From Hyphomonadaceae bacterium (GTDB lineage: Bacteria > Pseudomonadota > Alphaproteobacteria > Caulobacterales > Aquidulcibacteraceae): DNA of 33,669 nucleotides. The stretch is from positions 1 through 33,669 of the forward strand of contig JALHOC010000025.1 in NCBI GenBank assembly GCA_022843225.1. The letters run 5' to 3'. The notes beneath the pieces are model-generated. The model saw only the letters and a program-made list of their open reading frames with translations, had not been told where the DNA came from and searched no databases. This document shows positions 29,415-33,669 of this stretch, piece after piece. The translations under genes were made by a program, and so were the position numbers. The number at the start of each line of letters is the position of its first letter. Position 1 is the stretch's first letter.

Positions 29415-31117
29415 CCGGGCGCGGGGGCCGTTGCCGGGCGCGGCTTGTTGGCAATCAGCAGCGCCAAAACAAGCGCCAACACGCCGATCAGGCAAGAGTA
29501 GAAGAAGAACATCACATAGCCCGCGCCCAGCGAGGCTGGCGCAACGCCCAGGTCGGCCGCACGCGCGAACGCGCCCTCGGGCAGGTTTTGAAACAGACCA
29601 CGCAGGCCGCCGAGCAGGCCACCCTCTTCCGCAGCGCGCGCCGAGCCCTCGATGATGCCGCCCGATTGCGCTGCAATGAGCTTGCCCGGCAACGCATAAA
29701 GCGATGAGAAAAGCGCATACTGTGTCGCGGTGAAACCAGCGCTGGTAAGACTCGACATGTAGGCGATCAGCACGGTGCCGCAAAAACCCGCGGTGACATT
29801 GTCGACAGCGATCGCGGCGGCAAATGCGCGCCAATCAGCGCCCTGTGTCGCCAGCCACGCGAACATCAGATTCGACGCCGGGCCAACAATGGCCCCCGCA
29901 ACTAACGACTTCATCAGCCCAAACCGCGCCACGGCCCAGCCCGCGACGCCGACACCTACGCTGAGCATGATCACGCCAAAGCCCTTCCGGACTTCGGCGA
30001 TGCGTTCGAGATCGAAACCCAAATCCAGATAAAATGGGTTCATGATGTTGAGCACGAAGTCGGATAGACGATAGCAGCAGATCATCGCCAGGATCAGCCA
30101 AGCAGTGCCCTCGAACCTCTTGAAGAAATCCACCAGCGGCTCGCCATAGGAACGCCTGAAATAGACACCGGGGCGCGTCGCCGTGCCGGGCGCCGGCAAC
30201 GCTGCGCACACGATCATGGCGAGCCCCGCGACGGCGAACGCAACTTGAATGAACACGCCGAGCGGCTTTTCCGCCCAAGCAGCCTCAAGCGGGGCAAGCA
30301 TCTCCGACGCGCCAATGAGACCAAGCGTGTTCTTCAAAAGATCGAACTGCGCTGTGAAGCCCGTGCCGAAGATCAGCGCCCCTCCAAGCAACAACAGCAA
30401 GCGCAGAGCCCATTCGAGCGTCTCCTCCGCAGGCTTCGCCGGCATGTCGGTCGGCATCAGCGGCTGCTGCGCGGGACGCGGCTTCTCCTTCGGCGCGGCG
30501 AACACGGCAAGGATGCCGACGACCATCAACACGGCCATCGAGGCGTAGGCGACACCCCAATTGATGCGCGAAGCGATAAACAGCGGCGCGATGCCGGCGG
30601 TCAGGATCGCGATCCGGTAGCCCCACTGATACGCCGCCGCCATGACGCCCTGGCGTTCCTCGCCTGCGGCTTCGATCCGCCATGCGTCGATAACAATGTC
30701 CTGGGTGGCCGAGGTGAACGCGACGAACACAGCAAATGCCGCGACAAGCCCGATATTCACGGTCGGATTGGAGCCAGAGATCAGCCAAAGGCCGAGGATC
30801 AGTAGCCCTTGGCAGACCAGCATCCATGAGCGGCGGTGCCCCAACATGGCGCTGAGCACCGGCACGGAGGTGCGATCAATCAGAGGCGCCCAAAGAAATT
30901 TGAGCGAGTAGGACAACGTCGCGAGCGCGAAAAAGCCGATCACCTGCAACGACACGCCTTCTGTGCGCAGCCACGCTGAGAGCGTATCGAACACCAACAA
31001 ATTCGGCAGTCCCGCCGCGAAGCCGAGCGCCAGCATGACCAGCGAGCGGCGCTCCAGAAACACAGCGATGGCGTCCCATGTGGTGCGCTTTGGCGCGGCC
31101 GCTGTGGCGTCCGTCAT
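29411..31117 (-). CDS. AmpG-like MFS permease
   Basis: A 568-residue major facilitator protein of the AmpG (muropeptide permease) family. The early LGFAAGLPNLLVFDTLSAWL (residues 34-53) and the YSLKFLWAPLIDR motif, in place of the standard MFS loop, are typical. So is TSATQDIVIDAWRIE near 150. At least 12 helices are visible, plus a long insertion near the C-terminus (GGIIEGSARAAEEGGLLGGL) before the last helices. AmpG imports anhydro-muropeptides for cell-wall recycling; some homologues carry other cargo, so the substrate is inferred. ATG 31117 has GGGGAGAG upstream and follows the hybrid kinase stop by 11 bp; a longer frame to 31249 is inside the kinase gene. Confidence 0.9.
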   Translation of the reverse strand: MTDATAAAPKRTTWDAIAVFLERRSLVMLALGFAAGLPNLLVFDTLSAWLRTEGVSLQVIGFFALATLSYSLKFLWAPLIDRTSVPVLSAMLGHRRSWMLVCQGLLILGLWLISGSNPTVNIGLVAAFAVFVAFTSATQDIVIDAWRIEAAGEERQGVMAAAYQWGYRIAILTAGIAPLFIASRINWGVAYASMAVLMVVGILAVFAAPKEKPRPAQQPLMPTDMPAKPAEETLEWALRLLLLLGGALIFGTGFTAQFDLLKNTLGLIGASEMLAPLEAAWAEKPLGVFIQVAFAVAGLAMIVCAALPAPGTATRPGVYFRRSYGEPLVDFFKRFEGTAWLILAMICCYRLSDFVLNIMNPFYLDLGFDLERIAEVRKGFGVIMLSVGVGVAGWAVARFGLMKSLVAGAIVGPASNLMFAWLATQGADWRAFAAAIAVDNVTAGFCGTVLIAYMSSLTSAGFTATQYALFSSLYALPGKLIAAQSGGIIEGSARAAEEGGLLGGLRGLFQNLPEGAFARAADLGVAPASLGAGYVMFFFYSCLIGVLALVLALLIANKPRPATAPAPG

Positions 31118-31128
31118 GTGGCTCTCCC

Positions 31129-32925
31129 CTATTCGACCGGGAAACTGGCCTCGTTTGCGCGCCTGGTAAAGCGCGCGGCGACAGTTAGAAGACGCGTAGC
31201 GTCGATTGGCTTGGTCACGAAATCGTCCATGCCCGCTTCGAGCGCGCACGTGCGATCGGCCTCACCGGCGTCCGCCGTCAGCGCCACGATGGGCGTCCCC
31301 GCCGAGGGGCCTTCACCGCCGCGTATGCGGCGCGCGGCATCAAGCCCGTCCAGGCGTGGCATGCGGACGTCCAGAAAGATCAAATCATAGTGCGCCGCGC
31401 TCGCAGCTGAGACGGCCTCTTCTCCATCCTGCGCGATCGTCACCATACAACCAACGCGCTCAAGAAGCGTGCGCGCCAGAAGCGCATTCACCGGGTTGTC
31501 CTCAGCGACCAAAACACGAAGGCCAGCAAACGGCATGGACCCGTCATGTACACTGGTTCGGGCCGGCGGCGGCGTCGCCGCGTCGCGCTTCCCAAGCGCT
31601 ACCCGCACGCGTTCAACCAATGAGCCGCGTCGAATCGGCTTCAATGTGTAGTGCTCAATGCCGAGCGCGCGGCAGGCCGCAATGGCCGCGCGCTCCTCCT
31701 GCGGCGCTAGCGCGATCAAGCTGCGTGCCGTGCATTTCAAGTTCGCCACGTGCTCCGCCGATGCTTCCGCACGCCAATCGTAGAGGATGATGTCTGCGCC
31801 CTCTTCCGTCTCCGTCGGGACCGCGCCAAGAGACTGGACAATTCCGCGCAAGGCTTGGCGAAGTACCGCCGACGGCGAGTCAATCGCAACCCGAACGCCG
31901 GCGAGCGGCGCGGCCGCTGCCGCCTCCGCCACGGCCAACGGCAATTCAACCCAAAAGGTAGCCCCCGCGCCGGGCTTACTGATCAGCCCGGCCTCACCAC
32001 CCATGGCGTGCGAAAGCTTTTTCACGATCGCGAGTCCAAGTCCTGCGCCGCCATGGCGGCGCGCGATGCTGGCGTCAGCCTGCATGAACTCCTCAAAAAT
32101 CAGCGCTTGCTTTTCCGGCCCAACGCCGGGACCGGTGTCGCGCACGCTGAAGCGCAAGCGTCCGCCCGGGCGCGACGCCAACTCGAGCACCACGCCGCCA
32201 CTCTCGGTGAACTTCACTGCATTGCCGGCGAGATTGAACAAGATCTGGCGCACGCGCCCGTCATCGCCGATCACGCGCGCAGGCGTGTCCGCACGAACGA
32301 CAACCGCGATCTCCAGATTTTTCGCGCGCGCCTTGGGCGAGAGCAATTCTGCCACGTCTTGCATCGCAGCCTCAGGATCGAACGGCGCGGATTCAAGCGG
32401 GATACGGCCCGTCTCCAGGCGCGAATAGTCGAGGATTTCGGTGATGAGATCGAGCAATAGCTCACCCGATTGCTTGATCGCTTCAGTGTAGCTGCGCGCA
32501 TTAGGCTCAAGCTTGCCGAGCGCAAGCAAGCCAGCCATGCCAAGGATACCGTTGAGCGGCGTCCGCAATTCGTGTGTGAGCGTCGCGAACAAGGTAGTTT
32601 TCGCACGCATCACCTCCTCGGCCGCAATGACGTGCCGCGTAATGTCGCGCGCGACCGCCAAGCTGGCGCCGTCCGCGAAGCGGCGTTCCAACCACTCGAA
32701 GCGGCGCCCGTCCGGCGCTGGCGCGTCAAACCGGCGCTGATCGTTTTCAAAAGGTGGCGGCAGCACCCGCCCCCAAGGGGGGCGTCGGGGTCCGATCCAT
32801 TGCCGAAACACCGCGCGAAACGCCGGATTCGCGCGCACAATCGCGCCATCCGCCGCTAGGATCACGGCGGGGTCTAGCATCAGGTCGAACGTGTCGAACC
32901 CGTACTGGGAGGCGGGCTCACCCAT
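31129..32925 (-). CDS. Soluble hybrid histidine kinase (PAS-DHp-CA-REC-REC), ShkA-like
   Basis: A 598-residue kinase with no membrane helix. Domains: PAS (about 8-96); DHp with the H-box LTHELRTPLNG, His118; CA domain with N-box Asn231/Asn235 (NLAGNAVKF), G1 RDTGPGVG from Asp263 and G2 GGAGLGLAI (292-300). A first receiver-like domain (about 342-446) has lost the usual acidic pocket and conserved Lys context. A full receiver (about 468-590) has Glu475/Asp476, phospho-acceptor Asp519 (FLDVRMP), Thr550 and Lys573. ATG 32925 is preferred; a TTG at 32937 is possible. In the first receiver Arg412, Tyr426, Pro430, Arg432 and Ser435 resemble the c-di-GMP site I remember from Caulobacter ShkA. It lies between comM and the ampG-like gene on one strand. 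Confidence 0.93.
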   Translation of the reverse strand: MGEPASQYGFDTFDLMLDPAVILAADGAIVRANPAFRAVFRQWIGPRRPPWGRVLPPPFENDQRRFDAPAPDGRRFEWLERRFADGASLAVARDITRHVIAAEEVMRAKTTLFATLTHELRTPLNGILGMAGLLALGKLEPNARSYTEAIKQSGELLLDLITEILDYSRLETGRIPLESAPFDPEAAMQDVAELLSPKARAKNLEIAVVVRADTPARVIGDDGRVRQILFNLAGNAVKFTESGGVVLELASRPGGRLRFSVRDTGPGVGPEKQALIFEEFMQADASIARRHGGAGLGLAIVKKLSHAMGGEAGLISKPGAGATFWVELPLAVAEAAAAAPLAGVRVAIDSPSAVLRQALRGIVQSLGAVPTETEEGADIILYDWRAEASAEHVANLKCTARSLIALAPQEERAAIAACRALGIEHYTLKPIRRGSLVERVRVALGKRDAATPPPARTSVHDGSMPFAGLRVLVAEDNPVNALLARTLLERVGCMVTIAQDGEEAVSAASAAHYDLIFLDVRMPRLDGLDAARRIRGGEGPSAGTPIVALTADAGEADRTCALEAGMDDFVTKPIDATRLLTVAARFTRRANEASFPVE

Positions 32926-32949
32926 CGGACCGATCAAGGCCCGCTCTGG

Positions 32950-33669
32950 TTAAGAAACTCTGGCGAATCCGCTCTCGGCGCCTGCCCATTGCCGCTTCAG
33001 GCTGAGCGCCTCGGCGACATGGATGCGCCGAACCGCATCCGCGCGATCGAGATCAGCGATGGTGCGCGCGACCTTAAGCGTGCGGTGATAGGCGCGCGCC
33101 GACAAAGAAAGGGTCTCGGCTGCCTTGGACAAAAGCGCTGCGCCGGGCGCGTCCGGCGTGGCGACTTTTTCAAGGGATTGCAGGTCGAGCACGGCATTCA
33201 GGCCAAAAGCGCGTTCAGCCTGCGCCTCGCGCGCGCGCCCGACGCGCGTGGCCGCTTCTAAGGTGCCCTCTAAAGGGGGAGGCAAAGCAAGATCGGCAGC
33301 GGTCACTGGCGGCACGTCAAGCTGGATATCGATGCGATCCAAGAGCGGCCCCGACAACCGCGCCTGGTACTCGGTCGCACAGCGCGGCCCGCGCCGGCAC
33401 AGCCCCGCGCCCGGCCCACCGCCACAGCGGCACGGGTTCATCGCCGCCGCAAGCAGAATGCGCGCGGGATAGGTAACATGGTGATTGGCGCGCGCTATCA
33501 GCACCTGCCCGCTCTCCAGCGGCTGGCGCAACGCATCGAGCGCTTGCTGCGAGAATTCGGGCAGTTCGTCGAGAAACAAAACGCCTTGGTGTGCCAGTGA
33601 AATCTCACCAGGCTTCGCGCGCAGTCCGCCACCGACGAGCGCAGCCATGGAAGCGGAATGGTGCGGCGC
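32950..33669 (-). CDS. YifB/ComM family Mg-chelatase-like AAA+ ATPase (N-terminal part outside window)
   Basis: The C-terminal 239 residues of a YifB/ComM protein. The frame is open at the window edge and begins APHHSASMAALVGGGLRAKP, the characteristic stretch of the family. Walker B follows as GVLFLDELPEFSQQALDALR. A Cys-rich segment MNPCRCG, then RRGPRCATEYQARLSGPLLD, matches the family's zinc-like motif and sensor region, and the C-terminal Mg_chelatase_C domain (about the last 95 residues) is complete. ComM is a hexameric helicase that promotes branch migration during natural transformation in Vibrio; its role in alphaproteobacteria is less clear. The hybrid kinase gene follows within about 25 bp. 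Confidence 0.95.
   Translation of the reverse strand, partial: APHHSASMAALVGGGLRAKPGEISLAHQGVLFLDELPEFSQQALDALRQPLESGQVLIARANHHVTYPARILLAAAMNPCRCGGGPGAGLCRRGPRCATEYQARLSGPLLDRIDIQLDVPPVTAADLALPPPLEGTLEAATRVGRAREAQAERAFGLNAVLDLQSLEKVATPDAPGAALLSKAAETLSLSARAYHRTLKVARTIADLDRADAVRRIHVAEALSLKRQWAGAESGFARVS

Noticed and set aside
31117-31249. Upstream extension of the AmpG-like permease
   Set aside because: The extension is Arg-rich, lies within the kinase coding region, and the ATG at 31117 has a good GGGGAGAG ribosome binding site.

Overview
The window is high-GC bacterial chromosome with tightly packed genes. It reads as an alphaproteobacterium, most likely a Caulobacterales or Hyphomonadaceae-type organism. 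That placement is inferred from gene order and from protein features such as a Fur without the Cys-x-x-Cys zinc motif, the lnt-XRE-metK order and a NifU/Usp/trpS cluster. It was not tested by any search. Nearly all genes lie on the minus strand; only three (a LytTR regulator, a small membrane protein and maeB) are on the plus strand. I see no rRNA, tRNA, CRISPR array, IS element or phage gene. The longest stretch without a gene is about 225 bp (23814-24038).

Layout from left to right. (1) Positions 1-3085, minus: a DUF2306 membrane protein, a YcaD-like MFS transporter and a chromate-transporter-family ChrA cut by the window edge. They are divergent from a membrane-anchored LytTR regulator at 3132-3944. 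(2) 3975-5372: a secreted M28 metallopeptidase. (3) 5437-7749: malate dehydrogenase followed by a two-helix membrane protein of unknown function, a short ORF of very different codon usage and a GNAT acetyltransferase. (4) 7826-9727: a CCoAMT-type O-methyltransferase directly behind metK. (5) 9817-23813: a long, mostly overlapping housekeeping array that reads, in transcription order, glnD, murJ, trpS, usp, nfu, tsaB, rimI, fur, miaB, phoH, ybeY, corC, lnt and an XRE regulator, leading into metK. (6) 24039-29414: a small one-helix protein convergent with mutS, and mutS divergent from maeB. (7) 29411-33669, minus: comM/yifB (cut by the window edge), a soluble hybrid histidine kinase and an AmpG-like permease.

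Functional themes: the central array joins nitrogen-status sensing (GlnD), envelope synthesis (MurJ, Lnt, CorC-type), tRNA and rRNA maturation (TrpS, TsaB, MiaB, YbeY), Fe-S delivery (Nfu, with MiaB as a plausible client) and metal regulation (Fur). Many of its start codons are GTG or TTG overlapping the previous stop, which suggests translational coupling.

Most of the window is conserved housekeeping sequence. The best leads are the hybrid kinase, whose first receiver domain carries a residue pattern resembling the c-di-GMP-binding pseudo-receiver of Caulobacter ShkA, and the divergent LytTR/DUF2306 pair, which resembles a membrane-tethered LytTR regulatory system with a histidine-rich membrane partner. 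The low-GC3 short ORF at 5991-6284 and the break in the usual gene order downstream of metK are weaker leads.
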